Assembly: GCA_018069465.1 (NCBI GenBank)
Contig: JAGPUW010000012.1
Location: 1 to 57,069, forward strand
DNA: 57,069 nucleotides
Direction: 5' to 3'
DNA from: Gammaproteobacteria bacterium
Lineage (GTDB): Bacteria; Pseudomonadota; Gammaproteobacteria; Pseudomonadales; Porticoccaceae
Shown: positions 9,080 through 20,408 of the stretch, in pieces
Layout: each line of letters begins with the position of its first letter
Position numbering within the stretch: position 1 is the first letter of the stretch
Position numbers and translations under genes: made by a program
Notes under the pieces: generated by a model
The model's input: the letters and a program-made list of their open reading frames with translations, nothing else
The model's database searches: none
Told to the model about the DNA's origin: nothing

Positions 9080-10129
9080 ATGCGCCGTCAGCAATTTCAC
9101 TACACTCTGCCCGATGAATTGATCGCCCGCCAACCCGCCGCCGAGCGCTCGGGGAGTCGCCTGTTGGTGCTCGATGGGCCTACGGGTGAGCTTCAACATC
9201 GACAATTCCCCGATTTTATCGATTTTATCGAGCCGGGAGATTTGATGGTGTTTAACGATACGCGGGTGATTCCGGCGCGCCTGTTTGGTCGCAAGGCCAG
9301 TGGCGGGGCAGTGGAAATACTGGTCGAGCGGGTGCTTAGCGAGCAGCGGGTGCTGGCTCATGTGCGGGCTAGTAAATCGCCTAAGCCGGGTAGTGATATT
9401 TTGCTCGATGGCGGTTTTAAGGCGCGGATGGTGGTGCGTGATGGCGCTTTGTTTGTTCTGGAGTTTGATCGCACTGCCACGGTTGCCGAGGTACTTGAGC
9501 AGGTCGGCCATATGCCCCTGCCGCCCTATATTGATAGAGCCGACACGGTGAGCGATAAAGAGCGTTACCAAACGGTGTACGCCCAGCGCCCCGGTGCGGT
9601 GGCGGCACCAACGGCGGGCCTGCATTTTGACAGCGCGTTATTGGCCCGCTTGGAGGCAAAGGGGGTTAACGCAGGTTTTAGCACCCTCCACGTTGGCGCT
9701 GGCACTTTTCAGCCGGTGCGCGTTGACAATATCTTCGAGCACAAAATGCACTCCGAGACCTTAGAGGTCAATGCCGAGCTTTGTGCGCAGGTCGAGGCAA
9801 CCCGCGCTGCGGGCAAGCGAGTGATCGCCGTGGGCACCACCAGTGTGCGCTGTCTTGAAACGGCGGGTGCCAGTGGCACGATGCAGCCCCTGCAGGGTGA
9901 AACCGATATTTTTATTTACCCCGGTTATGAATTTAAAATGGTCGATGCCTTGATCACCAACTTCCATTTGCCGGAGTCGACATTGTTAATGCTGGTCTCG
10001 GCATTTGCCGGTTATAAAGGTGTTATGCAAGCTTACCGGGAGGCCGTCGAGCAGCGTTATCGCTTTTTTAGTTACGGCGATGCGATGTTAATAACGCGCA
10101 AGCCCAATGCCGATAAGCCGCCATCTTAA
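9080..10129 (+). CDS. queA: S-adenosylmethionine:tRNA ribosyltransferase-isomerase QueA
   Basis: 349 residues from ATG 9080 ([20 protein letters not shown], matching the QueA N-terminus). The frame open further upstream to 8981 overlaps an unrelated leader and is not used. Diagnostic blocks are [32 protein letters not shown] and [15 protein letters not shown] near the C-terminus. It transfers and isomerises the ribose of AdoMet to 7-aminomethyl-7-deazaguanine in tRNA, giving epoxyqueuosine. It is followed 73 bases later by tgt, the previous pathway step, then secDF, the common gammaproteobacterial order. Confidence 0.96.
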   Translation: MRRQQFHYTLPDELIARQPAAERSGSRLLVLDGPTGELQHRQFPDFIDFIEPGDLMVFNDTRVIPARLFGRKASGGAVEILVERVLSEQRVLAHVRASKSPKPGSDILLDGGFKARMVVRDGALFVLEFDRTATVAEVLEQVGHMPLPPYIDRADTVSDKERYQTVYAQRPGAVAAPTAGLHFDSALLARLEAKGVNAGFSTLHVGAGTFQPVRVDNIFEHKMHSETLEVNAELCAQVEATRAAGKRVIAVGTTSVRCLETAGASGTMQPLQGETDIFIYPGYEFKMVDALITNFHLPESTLLMLVSAFAGYKGVMQAYREAVEQRYRFFSYGDAMLITRKPNADKPPS

Positions 10130-10187
10130 TTGACCACCCTTCTTTAAACTGGGCAGTTAAAATAGCAATTTACAATGAAAAGTTTGA

Positions 10188-11327
<1,140 letters not shown>

Positions 11328-11407
11328 ATTTTGTTGTGAGAGGTGGGCAAGGTCATTAATTGCCTTATAATGCGCCACCGTTACAGGGATCAATAAAGCG
11401 AAAATTA

Positions 11408-13261
11408 ATGAACCGTTACCCGCTCTGGAAGTATTTACTCATTTTACTGGTGGTCATTGCTGGCTTTATCTATGCACTGCCCAACCGCTATGCCCCCGAC
11501 CCGGCAATTCAGTTGTCGGGGCAAAGTGGCTCCATGGTCATGGACGAGAGTCTTATGCAGCAGGCAATGGCTGCGCTGGATGCAGCACAAATCGCCTATT
11601 TTGGTGAGCTGGTTGACGGCAAAAGTATACTGATTCGCCTGCGTGATGCCGAGCAACAACTGGCCGCCAAGAGTGTTGTGCAAGAAGCACTCGGCCTCGA
11701 TTATGTCGTTGCCCTGAACCTCGCCTCAAACACGCCCGAATGGCTGGCCGATCTTGGTGGCGCACCGATGAAGCTCGGTCTTGACCTCAGTGGTGGTGTG
11801 CACTTCTTGTTGCAGGTCGACACCACAGCAGTGATTAACACCCACCTCGACACTCGTTTGAGTGAGGCCAAAGCCGCCCTGCGTGAAGCGCGTATTCGCT
11901 ACAAATCGGCCAGTCTTAAAGACCAGGTTCTGAGCTTCACCTTTACCAAAGCAGAGTGGCAAGATCAGGCGACTTCGCTGATTCGCAAAGAGTTTCGCGA
12001 CTTGCTGCCGGCGGAAAGTCAGGATGGCAGCTTGTTTGTGGTGAGCGCCACCATGTCTACCGCCGCCGTAAAAGAGAAAGAAGAATACGCTGTCTCGCAA
12101 AACATCACTACGCTGCGCAAGCGGGTGAATGAGCTGGGCGTTTCGGAACCGATTGTGCAACGCCAGGGGCGAGATCGTATTATCGTCGAATTGCCCGGGG
12201 TGCAGGACACCGCCGAAGCGAAGCGTATTATTGGTAAAACAGCCAATCTGGAATTCCGCCTCGAAGCGAAGCCGGGGCAAATTGTTGGCCGCGAAGAGTT
12301 TATCTTTCGCAGTGAGTCTGAGCGTGGGCGCACGGCCTGGCTGGAAAAGAAAGTCGTCATCAGCGGCGACAGTGTCACTAATGCGGCTTTGGGCTATGAC
12401 GAAAATGGCATGTCCCAGGTCGACATTACGCTCGACGCCAGCGGTGGCCGCGACATGCACTACGCCACGCGTAACAACATCAAGCGCAGCCTGGGCGTGT
12501 TGTTTATCGAGTCGAAAGCGCGGCTAGAGAAGCAACGCAATGAGGCGGGTGAAGAAGTCTCCGTCGCCGTGCCCTACGTTGAAAAAAGTATTATTAGTCT
12601 AGCCACCATTCAAAGCGCCCTGGGTGTGCAGTTTCGCGTCACGGGTCTCGACAACCCTGCGGAAGCCTCCGAACTGGCCCTGTTGCTACGGGCAGGAGCC
12701 CTGGCTGCGCCCATGTATTTTGTTGAAGAGCGCACCATTGGCCCTTCACTGGGTGCCGAGAATATCTCTATTGGTATTCAATCAGTACAGATCGGTATGG
12801 CGGTGGTCGTCGTGTTTATGCTGCTTTACTACCGCGTCTTTGGCCTCTTTGCCAACCTGGCGCTGGGTTTAAACCTGGTGCTACTGGTTGCGGCCATGTC
12901 GTTGCTGGGTGCCACGCTGACCCTGCCGGGTATTGCCGGTATCGTGTTGACGGTGGGAATGGCAGTGGATGCCAACGTACTGATTTTCTCCCGTATTCGT
13001 GAAGAGTTAAAAAATGGCGAGACGATACAGGGGGCGATTAACGCCGGTTACGACCGCGCCTTTGTCTCCATTGTCGATGCCAATATCACCACTTTGATCG
13101 TTGCCGTTATTCTTTACGCCGTCGGCTCTGGCCCGGTTCAGGGTTTTGCAGTGACGCTGTCACTGGGTATTTTAACGTCTATGTTTACCGCCATTATGGG
13201 CACAAGGGCGCTGGCCAATCTGGTCTATGGTGGTCGTAAAGTCGAAAAACTTTGGATATAG
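11408..13261 (+). CDS. secD: Protein translocase subunit SecD
   Basis: 617 residues from ATG 11408 (MNRYPLWKYLLILLVV, first transmembrane segment). It contains the conserved LGLDLSGGVHFLLQVD at about residue 125, a large periplasmic P1 region with NITTLRKRVNELGVSEP and IIVELPGVQDTAEAKRIIG, then the C-terminal five-helix region with GMAVDANVLIFSRIREEL. SecDF uses the proton gradient to help SecYEG complete export. An upstream start at 11360 is possible but would place non-conserved residues before the first helix. yajC, which usually sits between tgt and secD, is absent from the 80-base gap. Confidence 0.97.
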   Translation: MNRYPLWKYLLILLVVIAGFIYALPNRYAPDPAIQLSGQSGSMVMDESLMQQAMAALDAAQIAYFGELVDGKSILIRLRDAEQQLAAKSVVQEALGLDYVVALNLASNTPEWLADLGGAPMKLGLDLSGGVHFLLQVDTTAVINTHLDTRLSEAKAALREARIRYKSASLKDQVLSFTFTKAEWQDQATSLIRKEFRDLLPAESQDGSLFVVSATMSTAAVKEKEEYAVSQNITTLRKRVNELGVSEPIVQRQGRDRIIVELPGVQDTAEAKRIIGKTANLEFRLEAKPGQIVGREEFIFRSESERGRTAWLEKKVVISGDSVTNAALGYDENGMSQVDITLDASGGRDMHYATRNNIKRSLGVLFIESKARLEKQRNEAGEEVSVAVPYVEKSIISLATIQSALGVQFRVTGLDNPAEASELALLLRAGALAAPMYFVEERTIGPSLGAENISIGIQSVQIGMAVVVVFMLLYYRVFGLFANLALGLNLVLLVAAMSLLGATLTLPGIAGIVLTVGMAVDANVLIFSRIREELKNGETIQGAINAGYDRAFVSIVDANITTLIVAVILYAVGSGPVQGFAVTLSLGILTSMFTAIMGTRALANLVYGGRKVEKLWI

Positions 13262-13295
13262 TTTTTTTAGAAATCAAGACAACTGGAACGCGAAT

Positions 13296-14213
13296 ATGAG
13301 CGAACAGGTTATTTACAATTTTATGGGGCGCCGTCGCCTGGCAGCGATAGGCTCAATAGTGCTGCTGGTGGTGGCAATCGCCTCTCTGGCAACCAAGGGT
13401 TTGGTACTCGGCCTGGACTTTACCGGGGGCACGCAGATTGAAGTGGGTTATCAGCAGGCCGCTGAGTTGGAACAGGTGCGCTCGGCACTGGAGCAGGGCG
13501 GCTTTAAAAACCCGGTAGTGGTGCACTTTGGCACGGAAAGCGATGTGCTGATTCGCCTGCAGGGCCAGCCCGAGGCGGGCTTGTCCGACCAGGTGATGGC
13601 GGTACTCAAGGTGGCCAATCCGGGGGTTGAGCTGCGTCGCATTGAATTCGTCGGTCCGCAAATCGGTGAAGAATTACGTGATGATGGCGGCCTGGGTATG
13701 CTCGCAGCCCTGGCCGTGGTGATGCTCTACGTGGCGATTCGCTTTCAGTATAAATTCTCCATTGCCGCTGTTTGTGCCCTGGTACACGACGTTATTCTTA
13801 CCCTCGGTTTCTTTTCGCTGTTTAATATTGAGTTTGATCTCACCGTACTGGCAGCTGTGCTGGCAGTGATTGGCTATTCATTGAATGACACCATCGTTGT
13901 GTCTGATCGTATTCGCGAGAACTTCCGCTTGCTGCGTGTTGCCGATGCCAGCGAGGTGATTAATGAATCGCTGACGCAAACTCTGGGTCGCACTATTATT
14001 ACTTCCCTAACGACCCTGCTGGTATTACTGGCTTTGTTTGTTGTTGGCGGTGAGTTGATCCACAATTTTTCAATAGCCTTAATTGTCGGCGTATTTGTCG
14101 GTACTTATTCCTCTATTTATGTGGCGGCCAATATTTTGCTGACCATGAATATTGACCGTGAAGACCTAATGCCGACCGAGAAAGAAGGCGTGGAGTTTGA
14201 TGGTTTGCCATAG
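13296..14213 (+). CDS. secF: Protein translocase subunit SecF
   Basis: 305 residues from ATG 13296 (MSEQVIYNFMGRRR); upstream in-frame codons to 13227 overlap the secD end and are not needed. It shows the first membrane segment, LGLDFTGGTQIEVGY, RRIEFVGPQIGEEL, and the C-terminal GYSLNDTIVVSDRIREN and LTQTLGRTIITSLTTLL blocks. It pairs with SecD in the inner membrane, and the tandem arrangement with a 34-base gap is standard. A strong terminator follows. Confidence 0.97.
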   Translation: MSEQVIYNFMGRRRLAAIGSIVLLVVAIASLATKGLVLGLDFTGGTQIEVGYQQAAELEQVRSALEQGGFKNPVVVHFGTESDVLIRLQGQPEAGLSDQVMAVLKVANPGVELRRIEFVGPQIGEELRDDGGLGMLAALAVVMLYVAIRFQYKFSIAAVCALVHDVILTLGFFSLFNIEFDLTVLAAVLAVIGYSLNDTIVVSDRIRENFRLLRVADASEVINESLTQTLGRTIITSLTTLLVLLALFVVGGELIHNFSIALIVGVFVGTYSSIYVAANILLTMNIDREDLMPTEKEGVEFDGLP

Positions 14214-14237
14214 CCGGTGACTGATTCAATACACATA

Positions 14238-14268
14238 AAAAAACCCGCTTTTACAGCGGGTTTTTTTA
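14238..14268 (+). terminator. Rho-independent terminator after secF (bidirectional)
   Basis: The stem AACCCGCT/AGCGGGTT with a short TTTAC loop is followed by a run of T on the plus strand and preceded by a run of A, so it can work on both strands. It sits between the convergent ends of secF and the exported protein at 14287. Confidence 0.92.
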
Positions 14269-14286
14269 TGGCTAAAAATTTTTAAC

Positions 14287-14865
14287 TTATTGGGGTATCA
14301 GGCAAACATAGCCCTCAAAGCTCATGTCGATAGAGCCGAGGCAGTTGATGTCGCCCTCGATAGTAAGTTCACCTTCGGTGACACCGGTAAACAGGCCGCG
14401 CCCGGTATTGTCAGGCGAGGGGCTTGAATATTCGATAAATGAGCCATAGATGCCGTTAGTTATCGGCGCACAACTTCCCTCAACCGTTAAATCACCGTGA
14501 GTGTCCAGAGTTAATTGTGAGTGCGCATTTTGCAGGCCTAATTCAGCCCCAAGGTAAACTGCATTATCGTCATTGCAACTCAGGGTATGGGTGAAGGCGA
14601 AGGGCTCGGCTTCGGTTGCGGCGCTGACGCCAACAATGCCACATTTCATCCGTGCCAGAACATGGGGCCTTTTCCCAACCCTGAGCTTTACCACGCCCAG
14701 GGTACTAAAGCCTGCATCGGGTGCCTGGCCATTATTGATAATGGTGCCTTTCACGGGAACTGCATAGCCGTTCGTGCAAAGCTCATCGGCAAAGGTGGCC
14801 GCTCCGAAAAGCAGTGACGAGCCGACAAGGGTTTGTGCTATTTTTTTTATATACGCGTGCTTCAT
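14287..14865 (-). CDS. Exported cysteine-containing protein of unknown function
   Basis: 192 residues with a signal peptide (KKIAQTLVGSSLLFGAATFA, likely cleaved before DELC). The mature part has six cysteines (ELCTNG, MKCGIV, LSCNDD, GSCAP, NCLGS, YVCLIPQ), which suggests a disulfide-bonded, beta-rich secreted protein. I do not recognise a family. It is flanked by the secF terminator and an M13 peptidase gene on the same strand about 100 bases upstream; joint transcription is possible but not shown. Confidence 0.65.
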   Translation of the reverse strand: MKHAYIKKIAQTLVGSSLLFGAATFADELCTNGYAVPVKGTIINNGQAPDAGFSTLGVVKLRVGKRPHVLARMKCGIVGVSAATEAEPFAFTHTLSCNDDNAVYLGAELGLQNAHSQLTLDTHGDLTVEGSCAPITNGIYGSFIEYSSPSPDNTGRGLFTGVTEGELTIEGDINCLGSIDMSFEGYVCLIPQ

Positions 14866-14961
14866 TCGTCATCCTCTATGATTGACTGTGGTAAAAAACT
14901 AGTAGGTTTTGTTGGTATTGCAGATACACATTCCCTGTTAATGATATTGGCTCATCCCTGG

Positions 14962-17007
14962 CTACCAGATTCTAACCCGTTGCGCCGGTGGCAGATACAG
15001 CTTGTCCCCTTCTTTCACATCGAAGGCTGAATAAAAGGCATCGATATTCGGCACCACGCCATTAACCCGAAACTCGGGCGGCGAGTGAGGGTCAGTTTTG
15101 ATCAGACGCTCGGTCAGCTCGGGTCGGCGTTTAACGCGCCAGGCCTGTGCCCAGCCGAGAAACACTCGCTGTTCTCCGCTGAACTTGCCCATCATCGGTG
15201 CTGGCTTACCCTGCAACGATAGCTCGTAGGCTTTTAAGGCAATGCTCAGACCACCGAGGTCGCCGATATTTTCACCGAGGGTGAGTTCACCGTTAATGGG
15301 TAGGCCGGGTAGTGGCTCGTAAGCGGCATACTGCTTAATTAAGTTAAGGGTGCGCTGTTCAAAATGCTGGCGATCGGTATCGGTCCACCAGTTTTCCAGA
15401 TTGCCCTCGCCGGTATATTTACTGCCCTGGTCGTCAAAGCCGTGGCCAATCTCATGGCCGATCACACCGCCGATGCCTCCGTAATTGACCGCGTCGTCGG
15501 CATTAATATCGAAAAAGGGCGGCTGTAAAATGGCGGCGGGAAAGACGATTTCGTTCATGCCCGGGTTGTAATAGGCGTTAACCTTTTGCGGGGCCATAAA
15601 CCATTCGCTGCGGTCCACGGGTTTGCCGAGTTTGGCAATTTGTAATTGCTGGTTAAATTGATTGGCGCGGCGAATATTGCCGATCAGCTCATCAGCTTTT
15701 ATTTCAAGGCTGGAATAATCTTTCCATTTATCGGGGTAGCCAATTTTTGGCGTAAAGCTGGCGAGTTTTTCCAGCGCTTTGGTACGGGTGGCCGGACTCA
15801 TCCACTCCAGTTCGCCGATTGAAACGCGATAGGCAGCAATTAACTGATCGACCAGTTCAAGCATGCGCGCCTTGGCTTCGGGGGGGAAATGCTTGGCAAC
15901 ATAAAGCTGGCCGAGAAGTTCGCCGATATTGCTATTAATACTGTTAACGGCTCGCTTCCAGCGGGGCTGCTGCTCGGGCTGACCGCTTAAGGTGCGTTGG
16001 TAAAAGTCAAAACTGAGCTGCTCGTAAGCCTCCGGCAAATAGGCCGCGTAGGCATTGAGTACTTTAAAACGCAGGTAATCCTGCCATTGCTCGATAGTGA
16101 TTTCGGTGAAAATACGATTCAGAGCCTGCGCATACGTCGGCTGGCGGACAATAACTTCGCTCTGTCCACCAATGCCCAGCCCGTCGAGAAAGACGTCGAG
16201 GTGGTAGTCGGGTAACAACTGCTGCAGTGCGCCAGTGCTGAGTTTGTTATAGGTTTTGTCGCTATCGCGGTTTTCTACTTTCGTCCATTGTGCTGTGGCC
16301 AGCGCGGTTTCGATGGCAATAATATTGTCGACTGTCTGAGCGCTGACCTGGGCCTTGGCCAGGCTCATTAACTGCTCAATATAGCGACGGTATTTTTGGA
16401 GTATCTCCTGTCCCCGTTCGCTTTCATCAAAATAATAATCCCGGTCGGGCAGGCCGAGACCCGATTGGGTGAGGTAGACAATGTACTTTGTGGAATCCTT
16501 GGCATCTTGATCCACCCAGAAATTCAGCGGTGAATCGATGCCGCTTGCGTTGCTACGGGCAAAGAAGGTGGCGACATCGGCGTGGGTGTCCATCACTTCG
16601 ATTAACACTAACTCGGTAGCCAGCGGTGCCAGGTCGAGGTTGATAATGGCCTCGGTATCGAGAAAGGCTTTGTAGTAGTTGCCAATGGCTTGCTGGGCCG
16701 TGTCGCCGCTATCGTTGTCGGCGGCTTGCTGAATAATAAGCTGCAACTGATCGAGGCTTTTTTCATGGAGAATACTGAATGAACCCCAGGATGATTTGTC
16801 GTTGGGTATTTTCGTTTCGCGCATCCAGCGACCATTGGCGTAGGCGAAAAAATCATCCTGGGGGCGAACATTCACATCCATCCCCTGCAGGGCGAGACCC
16901 GATGGCTTGCGTGTGTCGTCGCGGGTCTCACTGTCGCAGCCGCTGATTAATAATAGGCAGAGAAGGCTGCCAAATAAGGTGCTTAGGGCGCAAAGCTGTT
17001 TTTTCAT
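14962..17007 (-). CDS. M13-family (neprilysin/PepO-like) zinc metallopeptidase lipoprotein
   Basis: 681 residues. The N-terminus is a lipoprotein signal with lipobox LISGC, so the protein is probably anchored in the outer membrane or periplasm. The N-terminal M13 region starts GMDVNVRPQDDFFAYANGRWM. The catalytic zinc motif is VIGHEIGHGFDDQG, with the third ligand in ENIGDLGG, and the family-typical C-terminus NIDAFYSAFDVKEGDKLYL to RVRIW. Length is normal for M13. It degrades peptides; the substrate is unknown. Confidence 0.93.
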   Translation of the reverse strand: MKKQLCALSTLFGSLLCLLLISGCDSETRDDTRKPSGLALQGMDVNVRPQDDFFAYANGRWMRETKIPNDKSSWGSFSILHEKSLDQLQLIIQQAADNDSGDTAQQAIGNYYKAFLDTEAIINLDLAPLATELVLIEVMDTHADVATFFARSNASGIDSPLNFWVDQDAKDSTKYIVYLTQSGLGLPDRDYYFDESERGQEILQKYRRYIEQLMSLAKAQVSAQTVDNIIAIETALATAQWTKVENRDSDKTYNKLSTGALQQLLPDYHLDVFLDGLGIGGQSEVIVRQPTYAQALNRIFTEITIEQWQDYLRFKVLNAYAAYLPEAYEQLSFDFYQRTLSGQPEQQPRWKRAVNSINSNIGELLGQLYVAKHFPPEAKARMLELVDQLIAAYRVSIGELEWMSPATRTKALEKLASFTPKIGYPDKWKDYSSLEIKADELIGNIRRANQFNQQLQIAKLGKPVDRSEWFMAPQKVNAYYNPGMNEIVFPAAILQPPFFDINADDAVNYGGIGGVIGHEIGHGFDDQGSKYTGEGNLENWWTDTDRQHFEQRTLNLIKQYAAYEPLPGLPINGELTLGENIGDLGGLSIALKAYELSLQGKPAPMMGKFSGEQRVFLGWAQAWRVKRRPELTERLIKTDPHSPPEFRVNGVVPNIDAFYSAFDVKEGDKLYLPPAQRVRIW

Positions 17008-17299
17008 TAATGGGTCCCTGGGTTTTGCTGTGTGTTAATTGGCGCTCGTTGGGGCAATCGATAAGCACAGAATACTAACACTGCAGGCATAGGCTGTGCT
17101 GTGCTAATAGCAATGGCTAAAAGAGAAGGTATGGGGACAGGGGCTGAGAGGAAGGCTTGAGAGAAATGCTGGAATCTTAGGATTTAATCGGGGTTTTGTT
17201 TATCGCTCGCCAATAGGCTCGTTAATGACTGTCTATTGCCAGTGGCCTTTCAGCGGGGCATGAAGCCCCGCGATCTTGTCTGTCGATGTCGGCCAGGGC

Positions 17300-17740
17300 T
17301 TAAGAAAATTTGGCGGCCTTGAGGCTAAACTTGCCAGAACCCAAACCGGTCATGCACAACAGGCCGCCGATAATAGCCATGTTTTTCATAAACATGTGCT
17401 GCTGAGTCATCATCTGTTGGGCGTCTTCGATATTCCAGTAGGGATGGAAAATTACCGTGACGGGAATTAGGAAGAGGGCAATGGTCAAGGCCGCCAGGCG
17501 TGCATGCCAGCCCAGCAGTAACATAATGCCGCCGCCGAGTTCGATAATAATAGTCAGTACCAATAGCACGTCGACCATGGGTAGGCCTTTGCTCGTCATG
17601 TAGCCGGAGACGGTGGAGAAGCCAATTATTTTGTGTACACCAGCGGGAATAAAAAGCGCCGCGAACAATATGCGCCCAAGAATGGGGCCAAAGCGTTGGG
17701 CGATAATGTTTGAATTCGTCAAGACGGTGCTCATGCTCAT
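17300..17740 (-). CDS. DoxX-family membrane protein
   Basis: About 146 residues from ATG 17740, preceded by GGAG at good spacing; the longer frame to 17821 runs into the neighbouring hairpin and is rejected. Four hydrophobic segments are visible, with the DoxX pattern LGRILFAALFIPAGVHKI at the start and IIIELGGGIMLLLGWHARLAAL in the middle, ending near GGLLCMTGLGSGKFSL. DoxX/DoxD-like proteins are small quinone-associated or redox-linked membrane proteins; the specific role is unknown. Confidence 0.85.
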   Translation of the reverse strand: MSMSTVLTNSNIIAQRFGPILGRILFAALFIPAGVHKIIGFSTVSGYMTSKGLPMVDVLLVLTIIIELGGGIMLLLGWHARLAALTIALFLIPVTVIFHPYWNIEDAQQMMTQQHMFMKNMAIIGGLLCMTGLGSGKFSLKAAKFS

Positions 17741-17784
17741 GCTTGTGCTCCAATTATTGATTGTTTGAAAGGGTGGTTCTAAAA

Positions 17785-17818
17785 AAATGCCTGATCCCCA
17801 CTGGCTGATCAGGCATTT
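17785..17818 (-). terminator. Rho-independent terminator after deaD
   Basis: The perfect 12-bp stem AAATGCCTGATC/GATCAGGCATTT has a 10-base loop and, on the minus strand, is followed by a run of seven T. It lies about 50 bases after the deaD stop and separates it from doxX. Confidence 0.92.
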
Positions 17819-17869
17819 CATTTTAAGCTTTAAGTGCGGTGGCTAGCAATTAACCTGCGCCGTGCTCGT

Positions 17870-19810
17870 TTAGCTGAAATCTTCAGGTTTGGGTGCGCGT
17901 GGCTTTTTGTCACCGCGCTTTTTTCCGGCACCATCAATCTTTGGACGTTTTTTATTGGTGCGCTTGAGCACCAGCTTATCGCGGTTTTGATCGCCAATGT
18001 TACTCACTTGCTCAATGTTCATCGCTTGCTGGCGCACCCTGACGCGCTTGAGGTGCTGGAAGATTTCCTTCGGCATGCCCTCCGGCAGGTCGACGGTGCT
18101 GTGCTCGTCCTGCATATCAATGTGGCCGATAAATTCGCTCTCAATACCGGCTTCATTAATCATCGCACCGACGATATCACCGGGTGATGCGCCGTGGTTG
18201 TTACCGACATCAATGCGATAGCGCACCAGTTCAACATCGGGGTGCTGACGCAGTTGGGAGATGGCCTTATCGCTGCTGCCCTTGGGGCTCGGCTTGCGCG
18301 GGGCCTTATCACGGCGGGGAGTGTCGCGGCTGTCGCTGTCGGCATCGCGTTGGGGACGTTTGTTTTTCTCGGTATTTTTTAAACGCCCCTTGTGCTTCTC
18401 TGTCGGCGCAGTAATCGCTTTAATTGAAGGGTAGAGGGGGGTTTTTTGCTGTGCCTGCCAGGCGAGGGCGGCGGCGATATTACCCATGTCGAGCTCGTTC
18501 TCGTGGGCGATTTTTTCCAGTAAGTCGCGGAAGGTGCTGAGGTCCTGCTTTTGCAGGGTTTCGAGTACCTTGTCCTGAAAGCGCTGGATGCGCTGGCCGC
18601 TAATTTCCTCACCACTGGGTATGTCCATTGCAGCGAGGGGCTGGCGCGTGGTTTTTTCAATAGAGCGCAGCATGCGACGCTCTTTCGGTGCGACAAACAA
18701 AATCGCCTTGCCTTCACGTCCGGCGCGTCCGGTGCGGCCAATGCGGTGCACATAGGATTCGTTGTCGTTGGGAATGTCGTAGTTAATAACGTGGCTAATG
18801 CGCTCGACGTCGAGGCCGCGAGCGGCGACATCGGTGGCGACAATAATATCCAGCACACCTTTTTTCAACTTGTTGATGGTCTGCTCGCGCAAGGCTTGGT
18901 TGAGATCCCCATTCAATGCTGATGCGGCGTAGCCCCTGGCCTGGAGTTTCTCGGCGAGGTCGACAGTCGATGATTTGGTGCGCACAAAAATAATGATGCC
19001 GCCAAAGTCTTCGACTTCAAGAATGCGCGTCAAGGCATCGAGCTTTTGATGGCTGTTGACGATCAGGTATTTTTGATCAATCTTTTCAACGGTGCTGGTT
19101 TTATTGGTAATGCGCACCACCTGGGCATCGCCCAAATAGGTGTTGGCGACACGGCGAATGGGTGCCGGCATGGTGGCCGAAAACAGTGCGCGCTGGGCAT
19201 CTTTCGGCGTTTTGCTGAGAATGGTTTCAATATCGTCGATAAAACCCATGCGCAGCATTTCGTCGGCTTCGTCGAGCACCACGGCTTTCAGCTCGCTTAA
19301 ATCGAGAGTGCGACGGTTAATGTGGTCGATCAAACGACCGGGGGTGCCCACGACAACATCGGCACCGCGACTCAGGGCGCGCAACTGGCCGCGAATATCC
19401 TGGCCACCGTAAACGGGCAGCACGTGAAAGCCCTTCATGTAGCGGGCATACGTTTGAAAAGCCTCGGCCACCTGTATCGCCAGCTCGCGGGTGGGCGCCA
19501 GTACCAAAATTTGCGGCTTGCGCTGGCTGGTTTTTAATTTGCTGAGCAAGGGCAGGGCGAAAGCAGCCGTTTTGCCAGTGCCGGTTTGCGCAGTGCCGAG
19601 CAGATTGCCGCCGCCCAACAGCAGGGGAATGGCCTGGGCCTGAATGGCGGAAGGCTGTTCGTAACCCAGCTCTTCAACGGCTTTTAGCACCGCTGCAGAT
19701 AAGTTGAGCGAGGAGAAAGTCACTTCTTCAGGTTTGGTGTCGCCGCTAGCGGGGCTAGCGTCCTGACTGGCTGGTGAATTGGCGTCTGGCTTTGCATCGG
19801 ATGCTGACAT
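17870..19810 (-). CDS. deaD: DEAD-box ATP-dependent RNA helicase, DeaD/CsdA type
   Basis: About 646 residues from ATG 19810 (MSASDAKP). Helicase motifs run in order: FSSLNLSAAVLKA with the Q motif, AQTGTGKTAAFALP, PTRELAIQ, TPGRLIDH, VLDEADEML, SATMP, and HRIGRTGRAGREG. The C-terminus carries a DbpA/CsdA-like RNA-binding domain (VRYRIDVGNNHGASPGDIVG, IGHIDM) and a Lys/Arg-rich tail. This architecture fits CsdA rather than RhlE/SrmB. The family assists ribosome assembly and mRNA decay, notably in the cold. The longer frame to 19864 is not favoured. Confidence 0.93.
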   Translation of the reverse strand: MSASDAKPDANSPASQDASPASGDTKPEEVTFSSLNLSAAVLKAVEELGYEQPSAIQAQAIPLLLGGGNLLGTAQTGTGKTAAFALPLLSKLKTSQRKPQILVLAPTRELAIQVAEAFQTYARYMKGFHVLPVYGGQDIRGQLRALSRGADVVVGTPGRLIDHINRRTLDLSELKAVVLDEADEMLRMGFIDDIETILSKTPKDAQRALFSATMPAPIRRVANTYLGDAQVVRITNKTSTVEKIDQKYLIVNSHQKLDALTRILEVEDFGGIIIFVRTKSSTVDLAEKLQARGYAASALNGDLNQALREQTINKLKKGVLDIIVATDVAARGLDVERISHVINYDIPNDNESYVHRIGRTGRAGREGKAILFVAPKERRMLRSIEKTTRQPLAAMDIPSGEEISGQRIQRFQDKVLETLQKQDLSTFRDLLEKIAHENELDMGNIAAALAWQAQQKTPLYPSIKAITAPTEKHKGRLKNTEKNKRPQRDADSDSRDTPRRDKAPRKPSPKGSSDKAISQLRQHPDVELVRYRIDVGNNHGASPGDIVGAMINEAGIESEFIGHIDMQDEHSTVDLPEGMPKEIFQHLKRVRVRQQAMNIEQVSNIGDQNRDKLVLKRTNKKRPKIDGAGKKRGDKKPRAPKPEDFS

Positions 19811-19952
19811 AAGGAAGTGCCCAAGAGTTGGAGCAAGAGGGGGCAGAAGCAAGAGCTGCCCCACAGGGGCGCGAGATTATACGCAGGTCAAGGGCTTTAG
19901 TCTATTTATTGTCGGCTTTGTATCACAGTAAATTGTGCGCATTAACAGTGAG

Positions 19953-20408
19953 TTAAAGCCCCTTTGCAGCCTTCGCCAGCAGTCTGTCCAGGACATTGGC
20001 AAATGCCTGTCTATCCTTCTGGTTGAAAGTGGCGGGGCCGCCGCTCACTTCCCCCGTTGAACGCAACTCTTCCATTAAGTTGCGCATGGTTAGGCGCTGC
20101 TTAATATTGGCTTTGGTGTAGTGCTCGCCCCGTGGGTTAATGCACTCTGCCCCTTTTTCAATGGCCTCTGCCGCCAGCGGGATATCGGCGGTAATCACCA
20201 GGTCGCCACTATCGAGATGGGCAACAATATAATCGTCGGCCACATCAAAGCCACCGGGCACCTGTACCGACTTCAGCCAGGGTGATTTTGGTAAACTCAA
20301 GGATTGATTGGCGACAAAGAGGATCAAGACCTCGGCCCGTTTGGCAGCGCGATAGAGAATATCTTTAATCACCCGAGGGCAGGCATCGGCATCGACCCAT
20401 ATTTGCAT
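19953..20408 (-). CDS. UPF0178 (YaiI/YqxD) family protein
   Basis: 151 residues starting [24 protein letters not shown], the signature N-terminus of the YaiI/YqxD family, followed by [21 protein letters not shown] and [11 protein letters not shown] with the conserved NPRG segment. It resembles PIN-like nuclease folds because of the early VDADACP aspartates, but no activity is established. It is a single gene, divergent from the downstream toxin-antitoxin pair. Confidence 0.9.
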   Translation of the reverse strand: MQIWVDADACPRVIKDILYRAAKRAEVLILFVANQSLSLPKSPWLKSVQVPGGFDVADDYIVAHLDSGDLVITADIPLAAEAIEKGAECINPRGEHYTKANIKQRLTMRNLMEELRSTGEVSGGPATFNQKDRQAFANVLDRLLAKAAKGL

